This document shows positions 46,357 through 56,196 of a DNA stretch of 64,000 bases, piece after piece. The notes under the pieces are model-generated. The model ran no database searches, was not told the origin of the DNA, and saw nothing but the letters and a program-made list of their open reading frames with translations. Location of the stretch: positions 1,302,001 to 1,366,000 of the forward strand of contig NZ_OY764864.1 in NCBI RefSeq assembly GCF_963668515.1, read 5' to 3'. The first letter of the stretch is position 1. Each line of letters begins with the position of its first letter. Both the position numbers and the translations under genes were made by a program. The DNA is from an uncultured Ilyobacter sp. (GTDB lineage Bacteria > Fusobacteriota > Fusobacteriia > Fusobacteriales > Fusobacteriaceae).

Positions 46357-49199
46357 TGTTTTTCCCCCTCCTCAAAATATTCAATATACTTTTTTGACTT
46401 CTCAGGTGATTTTTCCTTGAGCTCCTCATAATATGAGAAAGCTTCCTCTTTATTTTCCTCTTTCAAATTCATACTGATTAGCTTTTCTAGTACAAAATCT
46501 TTAAACTTGGACTCTTTATATTGTTCTAAAAACTCATTATAACTTTTCTTTGCCTCTTTTTCATCTCCCATGGATTCATAAACAACAGCAATCTTTATTA
46601 CTGAGGATTCCTTCAGAGGGCTGTCTTCGTACAAAAGATTTACCTTGGTAAACATTCTAAGGGCATTGTTAAAATCTTCTTCTTTTTCGTATATAACTCC
46701 TAATTGAAATGCCGCAGTATCCTTATACTGACTTTCACTGCTTCTATCTACTATTTCATAGTACTTTTTTGACTCTGTGTAATTTTCTTTTTTAAAATAA
46801 TAATTTGCCAGGTTAAATGCCACCCTGTCCTTGTATTTTTCATCTTCAAGAAGTTTCTTGTATTCAGCATGAGCCAAATCCACCTCACCTTTTTTGTCAT
46901 AGGTGATCGCCTTCCAGTAACTTGCCTTGTTTTTTACAGGAATCTTATCTGCCCATAAGAGTGCATCATCAAGGCTGTTGCCTTTATAATAAATCTCAGT
47001 CAGTTTAGAGGCAGAATTCCCCTTTAGATTTTCATCCTCTGTAGTACCGTAAAGCTCTTTATAAGTAGCAATTGCACCTTGGAAATCTTCAGAAGCCATA
47101 TTTGCGTCTGCACTAAAAAGCATAACATTTCCTCTATAGGTACTTTTCTTATAATTCTTCAGAAATTCCGATGAACTTTTCTTCAAAAGCTCAAACTCCT
47201 CTAGGTTATAAAGTGAATTTATTTCCCAGTATAACGAGTCCTCGGCATATTTTCCTTTTGGATCTTTATTGTAGATCTCTCTATAGATCTTAGAGGCCTC
47301 TTTATATTCACCTTGGCTATAAAAACTTTCTCCAGTCTGGAACAATGCATAGTCACTGTAGCCCTCTATACCCTCGAGCTTTTCATAACTTTCCCTGCTT
47401 TTTTCATACTCTCCCATCCTAAAGTAAGATAGAGCTATTTTATCCAAAACGTCTCCCTTATTTTTTCCATACCCTTTTCCTAGGTAACTTTCACCGGTTT
47501 CCACAGCTTCAGAATACTTTTCCCAGGAAAAATAGGTTTTCAGGAGATTATACTGGGCTTTTTCTTTTATCTCACTGTTTCCAGATTCAGCTGCTTTTTT
47601 AAAGTAGCTTTCGGCATCCTGATATCTCATCATACCAAGAGACACTATCCCCTTAAGATATGTATTTTCAGGAGATGAATTTTGCATATTAAGATATTTT
47701 GACATCTTTTCATACTGTTTTTCATTTAAGAGTATGGCTATCAGGTTTCCTAGTATCTCCTCATCTCTGCTGCTTCTTAAATATTCTTCATAGACACTTT
47801 GAGCCTTAGATATATCCCCTGCAGCGTAATAAGAAGCCCCTACAGCCAGATAGACATCTTTTTTATACTGCTGATCCCTTACAAAAGTTTTTCTGTACTC
47901 ATCAAAACGTATCTTAAGGTCTTTCATGTCTCCTATCTTACTGTTTACTACGATAATTTTATAGAGTTCATCTTTTCTATAGGATTTTTCATAGACTTTC
48001 ATATAATAATCTCTTGACAGCTTATATTTACCAGTTTCATAGGCAGAACTAGCCATCATAAGATACAGATTTTCGTTGTATAGAGGTTTAACTTCCCTGC
48101 CATCTAAATCTTTGGTCAGTTCTAAAACATCTTTATATCTATTTTTTTCATAATTTATAAATGCCGAGTAATAAAGTGCATCATCTTCGTATTCAGTTTC
48201 TTTGAGATTTTTAAAGTAATTCAGGGACTTGGTTTTTTCACCTTTTTTAAATAAAGAATAAGCATACCCGTAAATTACACTGGGGTCATCTGACCCAGAA
48301 ACTATTTTTTCATAATATCTTGCAGAATTAGAATAATCTCCCTTGTTTAGGTTATATTCTGCCACAAGTTTATATGCAGTATCGGCTTCCTTCCCCTCTT
48401 TTAGTTTAGATACAGCACTCATCATTTCAGTTTCATTTTTCATATCCCTGTATATAGACACCAGAGAAAGAAGACTACGCTGCGCATAAGTATCTTCTGG
48501 GTATTTTTCTGCCACCTCTTTAAAATACCCTTCTGCTTTTGCTATATCATCCATCTTATAGTAACATGACCCGTATATGTAATTCATAAGGGGGTAGTTT
48601 TTATCTTTTTCAGTTCCCTTATAATATTCATCAAGATAGACGATACTCTTGACATACTGTTCGTTGTTATAAGATGACAGGGCGAGATATAATACCCCCT
48701 TAGCATAATACTCCCCTTTGCTGCTTAGGAGCCTAGACAGTTCTATCTGGGCCTTATTATATCCCCCGGAGTTATAATACTCTTTCCCCAGCTCATAGAC
48801 GGCTTTGTCATAATAGTCACTTTTCACATCAAGATTTTTCTGATAGGCTATGGCATCATCAAAGTTCCCTAGATATGCACAGTTTACTGTCTGATAGTAA
48901 TAGAACTCATCTTTTTCTATCCTTTTTAGCCTGTAGTTTGCCAAAAGAATATCAAAATACTTTTTGGATTTTTCATGATTTTTTTCCATAAAATAGGTTT
49001 TGGCAAGTCTTTCCTGTATTGTTTTTACATATTTGGATTTAGGGTAATTTTTTAGAAAACCTTCCAATTCAAGAACTGCAACCTTATAATTTTTGCTCCT
49101 ATACAGTTCATCTATATACTTTATGTCCTCTTTTTCCCCTGCAAAAGACATGGTATTAAGAACAATCAGAAAAGCCATGATTGTCAGCTTTTTTTTCAT
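46353..49199 (-). CDS. Large periplasmic TPR-repeat protein
   Basis: About 948 residues from ATG 49199 (TAAGGAGGA, 8 nt away; the upstream in-frame start at 49235 lacks a site). Signal peptide ends MSFAG. The rest is a chain of about 20 or more TPR units, many with the form AxxxYxKxxxxY or AESYFKKAAESG. Similar to BamD/YbgF-type scaffold proteins but much longer. First gene of the exb-ton operon, suggesting an envelope scaffold that works with the proton-driven complex (inference). Confidence 0.82.
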   Translation of the reverse strand: MKKKLTIMAFLIVLNTMSFAGEKEDIKYIDELYRSKNYKVAVLELEGFLKNYPKSKYVKTIQERLAKTYFMEKNHEKSKKYFDILLANYRLKRIEKDEFYYYQTVNCAYLGNFDDAIAYQKNLDVKSDYYDKAVYELGKEYYNSGGYNKAQIELSRLLSSKGEYYAKGVLYLALSSYNNEQYVKSIVYLDEYYKGTEKDKNYPLMNYIYGSCYYKMDDIAKAEGYFKEVAEKYPEDTYAQRSLLSLVSIYRDMKNETEMMSAVSKLKEGKEADTAYKLVAEYNLNKGDYSNSARYYEKIVSGSDDPSVIYGYAYSLFKKGEKTKSLNYFKNLKETEYEDDALYYSAFINYEKNRYKDVLELTKDLDGREVKPLYNENLYLMMASSAYETGKYKLSRDYYMKVYEKSYRKDELYKIIVVNSKIGDMKDLKIRFDEYRKTFVRDQQYKKDVYLAVGASYYAAGDISKAQSVYEEYLRSSRDEEILGNLIAILLNEKQYEKMSKYLNMQNSSPENTYLKGIVSLGMMRYQDAESYFKKAAESGNSEIKEKAQYNLLKTYFSWEKYSEAVETGESYLGKGYGKNKGDVLDKIALSYFRMGEYEKSRESYEKLEGIEGYSDYALFQTGESFYSQGEYKEASKIYREIYNKDPKGKYAEDSLYWEINSLYNLEEFELLKKSSSEFLKNYKKSTYRGNVMLFSADANMASEDFQGAIATYKELYGTTEDENLKGNSASKLTEIYYKGNSLDDALLWADKIPVKNKASYWKAITYDKKGEVDLAHAEYKKLLEDEKYKDRVAFNLANYYFKKENYTESKKYYEIVDRSSESQYKDTAAFQLGVIYEKEEDFNNALRMFTKVNLLYEDSPLKESSVIKIAVVYESMGDEKEAKKSYNEFLEQYKESKFKDFVLEKLISMNLKEENKEEAFSYYEELKEKSPEKSKKYIEYFEEGEKQ

Positions 49200-49252
49200 G
49201 ATGTGATCCTCCTTAAAGTAATTATAGTTACCCATCTTAGACTAAGTTTAAG

Positions 49253-49789
49253 CTATTTTTTTCCAACTAAATCAAAAATTTTTTTTATCTCTTCTAAAGA
49301 GACATCTGTGTTCATGCATGGCCCATTTTCAAGTTTATTGAATATTCCGTAAACCATCATAGGAAAAGAATCATATATCCCTGCAACAAGATCCCTTTCA
49401 CACGCTACCGCCACTACAAAATCTGGTTTTTCATTTTTCAAAAAAAGCCTTGCCAAAGTACCCCCTGTAGCTATTTTTACCATGGCATTTTTTCTCTTTA
49501 CAAATTTAGATATCTCACCTATTTTGCACAGTCCGCACTCCCTGCAGTTTCCTATATCAGAAGTTATCTTATAGGGACACGAATAATTTTGAATACAGTG
49601 AGGAAGGAGAAGAGCTATTTTTTCTATCTCTACCTTCTTACTTCTCTCTATAGCCAGTCTGTTATTAAACTTTATAAAACTCCTTGAAACACAATTATTT
49701 TCACATCTGTTTTTGTTAAATTTTTTCGCCACAATATAGGCAAAATAATAAAATGTATAAGCTATTTTCAACAGTAAATTTTTGACCAT
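49253..49789 (-). CDS. DUF116 protein
   Basis: A 178-residue protein with a hydrophobic start and conserved cysteines: LLPHCIQNYSCPYK, then NCRECGLCKIGE and VACERDLVAG. These are the DUF116 landmarks and suggest a metal or Fe-S site. Function of the family is unknown. Ribosome site just before the ATG is AAGGAAA, weak. Separated from dnaN by a terminator. Confidence 0.82.
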   Translation of the reverse strand: MVKNLLLKIAYTFYYFAYIVAKKFNKNRCENNCVSRSFIKFNNRLAIERSKKVEIEKIALLLPHCIQNYSCPYKITSDIGNCRECGLCKIGEISKFVKRKNAMVKIATGGTLARLFLKNEKPDFVVAVACERDLVAGIYDSFPMMVYGIFNKLENGPCMNTDVSLEEIKKIFDLVGKK

Positions 49790-49857
49790 TTCCTTTTTCC
49801 CCTTGTGGATTTTATCATAATCAGTATAGCATATTTATTTTCCCTTTTCAAACAATG

Positions 49858-49883
49858 AAAAAAGCAAGTCTGTTGACTTGCTT
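49858..49883 (-). terminator. Terminator of dnaN
   Basis: On the - strand AAGCAAGTC pairs with GACTTGCTT around AACA, followed by TTTT. The stop codon of dnaN (49882-49884) overlaps the foot of the stem. Confidence 0.85.
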
Positions 49884-50997
49884 AATCTCTTAGGGCTAAA
49901 GGCATAGCTATATATAAATATTTTTCATCTTTACTGTTTTTAAGTTGTATGGCACTATTTGAAGTTAAAAGATCAATTATTAACCTGTCATTTTTATCCA
50001 GCTGTTGTATAAAATCCAAAAGGAATTTTACATTTAGGGAAATTTTTACATCCTCCCCCTCCTGCTCTACCTCTATATGCTCATTCACTTTTGCAGTTTC
50101 CGACACTCCGCTTACATAAAAGCTTCCGGCCTCTAGACTAAATATTGCACTGTATTTAGATTCACTGTTATTTTTTACAAATATCTGGACTCTTCTCAAT
50201 ATTTTAGAAAATTCTTCAGTATCCACCGATATTTTTTTATTGTGAGACACAGATTTCATTATCCCATTATAATCTGGAAATGGTAGATCTATTACTCTGC
50301 TCAAAACCATTGAACTACCCACTTTAAAGAAAACCTGATTTTCTTCAAATTTAAATTCTACATTTTCTTCATCTAAAGTTCTAAGGGTCTTTATCAAAGC
50401 CTCTACTGTAGTCAGTGGGATGCTAACTTTGAGAGAACCATCATACTCTATATCATCCTCTAAATATACCAGACGATAAGTGTCAGTGGCTACAACCTTT
50501 ACCTTTTTATCTCCTATTTCCACTCTCACGCAATTTATAGACAAATTATCAGTAGAGGTAGAGGCACTAAACTTTGTTTTTTCAAGCATTTCAGCAAGTT
50601 TTTCTCTAGAAAAAACTATACCGGCTCCCTCTATACTATCCTTTATCCTGGGATACTCTTCAGGATCCATTACAGAAAATTCAGACGATGAATCAGAGGT
50701 CTCTATAATAAGAAGGCCCTCCTTCACCACTAAATTTATTTCCTTGTCAGTTATTTCCTTAAGGTATTCTTCCACCAGTTGGTATGAAAATACCGCTTTT
50801 CCCTTTTGCTGAACCTCTCCATCCATAAAAGATGTTATAGTAAGTTCAAGATTCGTACCTCTTAGTACAATTTTCCCGTCTTCCTGTGCCTCTAAGTACA
50901 CACAAGAAATTATAGGTCTTATTTTATTTTCGGATATGGCTTTTTCAACTATCCTAAGAGTCTTTAAAAACTCCTGTCTGTCTACCTTGATATTCAA
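49882..50997 (-). CDS. dnaN: DNA polymerase III beta sliding clamp
   Basis: A 371-residue protein with three repeated clamp domains: N-terminal MNIKVDRQEFLKTLRIVEKA, middle TDTYRLVYLEDDIEY, and C-terminal ending YLYIAMPLALRD, close to the usual VMPMRL ending. It encircles DNA to hold polymerase III. Note the location: it lies after a sigma-factor gene, not beside dnaA. Confidence 0.96.
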   Translation of the reverse strand: MNIKVDRQEFLKTLRIVEKAISENKIRPIISCVYLEAQEDGKIVLRGTNLELTITSFMDGEVQQKGKAVFSYQLVEEYLKEITDKEINLVVKEGLLIIETSDSSSEFSVMDPEEYPRIKDSIEGAGIVFSREKLAEMLEKTKFSASTSTDNLSINCVRVEIGDKKVKVVATDTYRLVYLEDDIEYDGSLKVSIPLTTVEALIKTLRTLDEENVEFKFEENQVFFKVGSSMVLSRVIDLPFPDYNGIMKSVSHNKKISVDTEEFSKILRRVQIFVKNNSESKYSAIFSLEAGSFYVSGVSETAKVNEHIEVEQEGEDVKISLNVKFLLDFIQQLDKNDRLIIDLLTSNSAIQLKNSKDEKYLYIAMPLALRD

Positions 50998-51019
50998 ATT
51001 ATTTCCTCCTGCTTAGAGA

Positions 51020-51847
51020 TTATTTAAAAAGATATGGTTTCAACTCTTCACTAAACTTATTACGAAGTTTTTGAAGTGTCTTTTTCTCTATCTGTCTAAC
51101 TCTCTCTCTGGTTATATTAAAACTCTTCCCTATCTCCTCTAGGGTGTGTATCTCATAACCGTCAAGTCCATATCTCAGTTTTAATATCTCCTTCTCACGG
51201 GGTTTTAGCACTTCTAATATATCATTTATCTCATTTCTTCCTATCTCTCCTAATACTTCATCTTCTAGAGATTCCTCATCAGGCTGGCTGATTGTATCTT
51301 CTAGGAAAATGTCGTCCCCGATCGACGCATTTAGAGACAAAAGATCTTGGAACTCAAGCATGACTTTCTGAACCTTTTTAGGACTGATGTCTAATCCGAA
51401 TGCTATATCCTCTATATTTGGATAAACACTATTTTTCATCACAAATCCCATTATAAATTTATTTACCTTGTTTAAAAGATCGTGCTTATATGAAGGAATT
51501 CTTATCTCTCTTCCCTTGCTTATGATAGCCTTACTTATAGACTGTTTTATCCACCAGACAGCATAAGTAGAAAACCTAAAACCTTTATCTACATCAAATT
51601 TTTCTATAGCATGCATGAGTCCAAAATTACCCTCACTTATCAGGTCAATAAAACCCATTCCTTTATGGACGTAACTTTTAGCTATATTAACAACCAATCT
51701 TAAATTAGAAAGAATGAGTTTGTGCTTAGCATCTTCACAGCCGCTCTTAGCCCTTATTAAAAGGTCTAACTCCTCTTCTTTCGTTAAAATGTCATAACTA
51801 CGGATATCCTCAAGATAAAGTGAAACTAAATCTCTTTCTTTTTCCAT
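51020..51847 (-). CDS. Sigma-70 family RNA polymerase sigma factor (group 2 type)
   Basis: 276 residues from ATG 51847 (GTGGGGAAG site). Region 1.1 is absent; region 1.2 starts VSLYLEDIRSYDILTKEEEL, region 2 includes FRFSTYAVWWIKQSISKAI, region 3 and a full region 4 with REKEILKLRYGL and HTH ERVRQIEKKTLQKLR. Size and region 4 suggest an alternative sigma of the RpoS/RpoD-like group rather than the main sigma factor, which is usually longer. Lies 23 nt upstream of dnaN. Confidence 0.85.
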   Translation of the reverse strand: MEKERDLVSLYLEDIRSYDILTKEEELDLLIRAKSGCEDAKHKLILSNLRLVVNIAKSYVHKGMGFIDLISEGNFGLMHAIEKFDVDKGFRFSTYAVWWIKQSISKAIISKGREIRIPSYKHDLLNKVNKFIMGFVMKNSVYPNIEDIAFGLDISPKKVQKVMLEFQDLLSLNASIGDDIFLEDTISQPDEESLEDEVLGEIGRNEINDILEVLKPREKEILKLRYGLDGYEIHTLEEIGKSFNITRERVRQIEKKTLQKLRNKFSEELKPYLFK

Positions 51848-51895
51848 ATATCTCTTCCCCACTTCTTTTAAGTTTTAGTAAAAATAAGATACAGA

Positions 51896-52897
51896 TTAAT
51901 AAAATTCCTCTTTTAGGTCTCTTTCCATTAGTTTCTTTACCATCTCTTTGGCATTGGCATCCTCATAAAGTACCTTGTACACAGCGTCAAGGATAGGCAT
52001 AGATACCTTGTAGGATTTAGACTTTTCATAGACAGCCTTCACTGTCGGCACCCCTTCGGCTACCATGAGCATCTCATCTAGTATGGCCTGGAGCTTCATA
52101 CCTTTTCCAAGTTTATCCCCTACGTGTCTGTTTCTGCTGTGTTTACTAGCGCAGGTAACAATAAGGTCCCCTATACCACTGAGTCCGCTGAAGGTTTTTT
52201 CCTTTGCCCCAAGTTCTACTCCAAATCTTGTTATCTCTGCAATCCCTCTGGTTATAAGGGCAGCTTTGGTATTGTCTCCAAACTCCATTCCGTCTGCCAT
52301 TCCAGCTGCGATAGCCAGACAGTTTTTTACTGCTCCTCCTATTTCTACACCTATTATATCCTCATTGATGTACACTCTAAAAGTTCCCGTATTAAATATT
52401 TCCTGTATTTTTTTTGCATTTTCAAGATTCCCAGCCGCTACAATGGTAGAAGGTATCTTATTGGCTACCTCTTCTGCATGAGTAGGCCCTGACAGCACAA
52501 CTATATTTTTATGGAATTTTCCCATTACCTCATCTTTCATAACCTCTGAAAGTCTCATCCCTGTTGAAACTTCCAAACCCTTAGCAGTATTTACAAGGAT
52601 TATATCTTTGGTTATCTGAGGAGCTATACTTCCGATTACCCCCCTAAGTACCTGGGAAGGAACTGAAAAAACAACACACTGGGCCCCTTCTAATAAAGCA
52701 TCTAACCCGGAAGTTACACTTAAGGTATCAGGAAACCTTATTCCTTTCAGGTACATTGGATTTTCTCTTTCCGCCTGAAGTTTTTCCGCTCTTTCCTTTT
52801 GATATTCCCACAAAGTAACTGGATACCCCTTCTCAGCCAATAATACCGCCAAAGCCGTTCCCCAGCTTCCTGCGCCCATTACAACAATTTTGTCCAT
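51896..52897 (-). CDS. gpsA: Glycerol-3-phosphate dehydrogenase [NAD(P)+]
   Basis: 333 residues from ATG 52897 (the upstream ATG sits too close to GGGAG). Rossmann motif VMGAGSWGTALAVLLAEKG, catalytic Lys region GGAVKNCLAIAAGMADG, and LSGIGDLIVTC match GpsA. It makes sn-glycerol-3-phosphate for phospholipids; the preceding gene plsY uses the product. The two are separated by 10 nt. Confidence 0.96.
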   Translation of the reverse strand: MDKIVVMGAGSWGTALAVLLAEKGYPVTLWEYQKERAEKLQAERENPMYLKGIRFPDTLSVTSGLDALLEGAQCVVFSVPSQVLRGVIGSIAPQITKDIILVNTAKGLEVSTGMRLSEVMKDEVMGKFHKNIVVLSGPTHAEEVANKIPSTIVAAGNLENAKKIQEIFNTGTFRVYINEDIIGVEIGGAVKNCLAIAAGMADGMEFGDNTKAALITRGIAEITRFGVELGAKEKTFSGLSGIGDLIVTCASKHSRNRHVGDKLGKGMKLQAILDEMLMVAEGVPTVKAVYEKSKSYKVSMPILDAVYKVLYEDANAKEMVKKLMERDLKEEFY

Positions 52898-52907
52898 ATC
52901 CATCTCC

Positions 52908-53513
52908 CTATTTAAATTTAAATTTGTTTTCGCTTCCGTTCATAAGCCTAGATATATTTGTTCTGTGTCTGTATATCACAAACGCACCTATCAAAAATGT
53001 CATAATGAAAAGTTCTACCCTTATAAGGGACTCTCTTATGGGCATGATAAGAGTAAGTATCGGCAGCAGTGCTGCACAGGTAACAGATGCGAGAGATACA
53101 TACTTGCTAAAGTATGCCACTATAACAAAGACCCCTATGGTCACAAGCATAATCTGTGGAACAAGATAAAGAAACACCCCCAAACTCGTAGCCACACCTT
53201 TACCACCCTTGAATTTTAGAAAAATTGACAGAGAATGTCCCATTATAGTTATTAGACCTACCAATATCAGAAAAGTCCCCTTAACCCCTGCAAGGTCTGC
53301 AAACATAACCGGAAAAAAACCCTTGGCTGCATCTGCCGCCAGCACCATTACTCCATACCTAGCACCTAGAACTCTGTAAGCGTTTGTGGCCCCTGAGTTT
53401 TTACTTCCGTGCTCTCTTATGTCTATGCCCTTCAGTTTTTTTCCTATTATAACACCTGTTGGTATTGATCCCATAACATATGCCAAAACTGCAAAAAATA
53501 TAAATTTAAACAT
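52908..53513 (-). CDS. plsY: Glycerol-3-phosphate acyltransferase
   Basis: A 201-residue membrane enzyme with the PlsY marks: GSIPTG near the N-terminus, the HGSKNSGATNAYRVLG motif and the KFKGGKGVATSLG motif, among five spans. It transfers acyl groups from acyl-phosphate to glycerol-3-phosphate. Pairs with gpsA. Confidence 0.96.
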   Translation of the reverse strand: MFKFIFFAVLAYVMGSIPTGVIIGKKLKGIDIREHGSKNSGATNAYRVLGARYGVMVLAADAAKGFFPVMFADLAGVKGTFLILVGLITIMGHSLSIFLKFKGGKGVATSLGVFLYLVPQIMLVTIGVFVIVAYFSKYVSLASVTCAALLPILTLIMPIRESLIRVELFIMTFLIGAFVIYRHRTNISRLMNGSENKFKFK

Positions 53514-53522
53514 CCGCCCCTC

Positions 53523-54884
53523 CTAAGTTCTTTTTACAAATTTCCCCACAACCTCTATATGGCTCGTTTGAGGAAACATGTCTACAGGCTGTACCTTCAA
53601 AAGATCGTAACCTATTTCATTTAAAACATTGGCATCCCTTGCAAATGTAGAAGGATTGCACGATATGTAAACTATCTCATTTATTCCGGTTTTTGCAACA
53701 CTGTGAAGGACGCTTTCCTCTATCCCCTTTCTAGGTGGGTCAAAAATAATGGCATCTATTTTTTCTTTTTTCTCGAGAAGTTCTTCTAGTTTGCTTTCCA
53801 CTTTTCCGTTTATAAAATCAATATTTTTAATTTCATTTTCTATACTTGTTTTTTTTGCATCTAAAGTGGCAGATTTAACCATCTCTATGGCAAATACTTT
53901 TTTCGCCCAACGGGAAAGTATCATAGCTATTGTACCTGTCCCAGAATAAGCATCTACTATCTTTTTATTATTTACGTCATCAAAATAGGAAACGGCCGTT
54001 TCATAAAGTTTTTTTGTCTGTTCCAGATTTATCTGAAAAAAAGATTTGGGAGATATATTGAATTTTATACCAAAAAGCTCCTCTTTTAAGGCTTCGTCTC
54101 CGTATACATAGATATCTTCATCTCCAAGGGCCACATTGGTTTTCTTATCATTTATGGATATATACGCAGATTTTATCTCAGGACACCGGTCTCTCAGATC
54201 AAATAAAATCTTTTTTAAATTTTTGGCAGGCTCCCCTTTCACAACAAGTACCACCATGGCTTCATCAAAAGAATTGGTTCTCACCATGACATGTCTTAAG
54301 ATTCCTCTGTGCCTTTTCTCGTCATAGACAGGTATTCTTTTTTTATTAAGTATTTCCTTCAGCTCTTTTATTATTCTATTAGCAAGCTTTGACTGAAGCA
54401 TATTTTCAGGTACCTCAAAAACTTCGTGAGATTTTTTCTTAAAGAAACCTGAGATTACCCTCCCATCTTTAAAGGCAAAAGGCTCTATTACCTTATTTCT
54501 GTAATACTTAGGGGAATCACTTCCTATCGTATCGTAGATTTCAAAATTTTCCAGTTTGCCTATTTTTTTTAATACGTCTTCTACCATCTCTTTTTTATAT
54601 TTCAGCTGGCTTTCATACCTCAGCATACCGAAGTCGCATCCATGGAAATCTTCAAATGTAACTTTGTCTTTATCTGCTGCTCTTTCTTCACCTGGTTTTA
54701 TTATCGCCTCTATAATCCCCCTGGCATAACTCTTCTTCAGGGATATAATTTTAACTCTCACCCTGTCTCCAGGTACAGACATAGGAACAAACACAGCCAT
54801 TTTTTCAAAATAACCCAGTCCCTCTCCTCCAAAAATAAGCTTTTCTATATCCAGCTCAATTATCTGATCTTTTTTTAACACCAT
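53523..54884 (-). CDS. 23S rRNA (uracil-5-)-methyltransferase, RlmD/RlmC type
   Basis: 453 residues from ATG 54884. N-terminal TRAM domain (about 5-60), then the methyltransferase with SAM-site DAYSGTGTIAMILS, DPPRKG, and catalytic Cys in YISCNPSTFARD. The usual Fe-S motif (C-x5-CGGC) is reduced to HGCDFGML with a single Cys, so the cluster is probably absent. Lies 10 nt upstream of plsY. Confidence 0.9.
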   Translation of the reverse strand: MVLKKDQIIELDIEKLIFGGEGLGYFEKMAVFVPMSVPGDRVRVKIISLKKSYARGIIEAIIKPGEERAADKDKVTFEDFHGCDFGMLRYESQLKYKKEMVEDVLKKIGKLENFEIYDTIGSDSPKYYRNKVIEPFAFKDGRVISGFFKKKSHEVFEVPENMLQSKLANRIIKELKEILNKKRIPVYDEKRHRGILRHVMVRTNSFDEAMVVLVVKGEPAKNLKKILFDLRDRCPEIKSAYISINDKKTNVALGDEDIYVYGDEALKEELFGIKFNISPKSFFQINLEQTKKLYETAVSYFDDVNNKKIVDAYSGTGTIAMILSRWAKKVFAIEMVKSATLDAKKTSIENEIKNIDFINGKVESKLEELLEKKEKIDAIIFDPPRKGIEESVLHSVAKTGINEIVYISCNPSTFARDANVLNEIGYDLLKVQPVDMFPQTSHIEVVGKFVKRT

Positions 54885-54974
54885 ATTATTTGGTTTCCCC
54901 TCTTTTTGTACTTTTTTAGTATATATTGTATGAAAAAAAATGTCAACGAAAGCCAAATTATCAATAAATAAAGT

Positions 54975-55247
54975 TTATTTTAATTTAAAGTATTCAATCT
55001 CGTTAGAGACTTCCATCCCCAATTTAACTTTGGCTTCTTTTTCTATCTTTTCAAGGTCTACCTTGTTTTCAAGTTCTATTTTTTTGCTTTGGTAAAGCTC
55101 CTCAGATTCACTCACAATTTTTTTTATCTTTCTGACCTCGCCCTGTTCCTTTGCCAGCTTTATAACATAGCTGAGGTGAACTATAGGAAGACCTATAATC
55201 AAAAAGATAATAAGTAACGTATATACCTCTTTCAGCTTTTTTTTCAT
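54975..55247 (-). CDS. FtsL/FtsB-like cell-division protein
   Basis: A 90-residue protein: short basic N-terminus, one span (LLIIFLIIGLPIVHLSYVI), then a coiled coil (35-75) and a conserved-looking KLGMEV end. This is the FtsL/FtsB architecture, and the position 4 nt after rsmH is where ftsL usually lies. Identity is by size, topology and neighbour rather than sequence. Confidence 0.72.
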   Translation of the reverse strand: MKKKLKEVYTLLIIFLIIGLPIVHLSYVIKLAKEQGEVRKIKKIVSESEELYQSKKIELENKVDLEKIEKEAKVKLGMEVSNEIEYFKLK

Positions 55248-55251
55248 ACTT

Positions 55252-56196
55252 TTACCCCAGTCTTTCCACCACTCTCAGTTTTGATGAACGGGCTCTCTTA
55301 TTAAATTTAAGTTCATCTTCCTTTGGAGTAATAGGTTTTCGTGTTATTATCTTTACCTTGGCCTTGTTGTCACATCTGCATACCGGGAGTTCAGGTGGAC
55401 ATATACAGTCTACCGACATCTCCTTAAACTTATTTTTCACCATTCTGTCTTCCAGTGAATGGAAGGTTATTATAGCAAGTCTGCCTCCAGGTTTAAGAGC
55501 ATTTACGGCCTTGTCTATAGACCGTTCCAAAACATCTAGTTCTCTGTTTACCTCTATTCTAATGGCCTGAAAGGTTTTCATAGCAGGGTGCTTTGGGCTT
55601 TTCCCCTTGTATGCTCTTTTTATTATTTCCACAAGGTCTCCAGTTGTTTCTATGGGCTTTTCTGCCCTGATCTCACATATAAGCCTTGCTATTTTTCTGG
55701 CATGACGTTCTTCTCCGTAATCATATATTATTTTAGAAAGTCTGCCTTCTTCATACTCATTTACAACTTCATAGGCTGAGACCTTGGCATTTTTGTTCAT
55801 TCTCATATCCAGCCTAGTGTCAAATCTATATGAGAAGCCTCTTTCTGGGTCATCTAACTGTGTAGAGGAAACCCCTATATCCATAAGTATTCCATCTATC
55901 TTATCATAACCTGCAAGGTATAGCACAGTGTCCAGATTTTCAAAGTTATCCTTATGGGCCTCCCATTTCTTACCATATTTACCCAGCCTTTCCCCTGCAA
56001 AGTCAAGGGCTTGCTGATCCTGATCAATAGAAATAAGTTTTCCATTTTCAGACAGGCTCTTTAGAATTCCCTCTGAATGACCTCCGCCTCCTAAGGTACA
56101 GTCTAGATACACCCCGTTTTTATCTTTTACAAGATTTTCTATTGTTTCACGATACAACACAGGTATATGATATTCACATTCTATATCTTCAAACAT
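55252..56196 (-). CDS. rsmH: 16S rRNA (cytosine-1402-N4)-methyltransferase
   Basis: A 314-residue enzyme: start HIPVLYRETIENL, SAM motif YLDCTLGGGGHSEGIL, ILMDIGVSSTQLDDPERGFS and the C-terminal RARSSKLRVVER. It methylates C1402 in the ribosomal P site. Followed by the ftsL-like gene, as at the start of many division clusters, but the cluster is not continued here. Confidence 0.97.
   Translation of the reverse strand: MFEDIECEYHIPVLYRETIENLVKDKNGVYLDCTLGGGGHSEGILKSLSENGKLISIDQDQQALDFAGERLGKYGKKWEAHKDNFENLDTVLYLAGYDKIDGILMDIGVSSTQLDDPERGFSYRFDTRLDMRMNKNAKVSAYEVVNEYEEGRLSKIIYDYGEERHARKIARLICEIRAEKPIETTGDLVEIIKRAYKGKSPKHPAMKTFQAIRIEVNRELDVLERSIDKAVNALKPGGRLAIITFHSLEDRMVKNKFKEMSVDCICPPELPVCRCDNKAKVKIITRKPITPKEDELKFNKRARSSKLRVVERLG

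Noticed and set aside
49790..51020. Replication origin near dnaN
   Set aside because: No dnaA gene and no cluster of DnaA boxes; the gap beside dnaN is under 100 bp.
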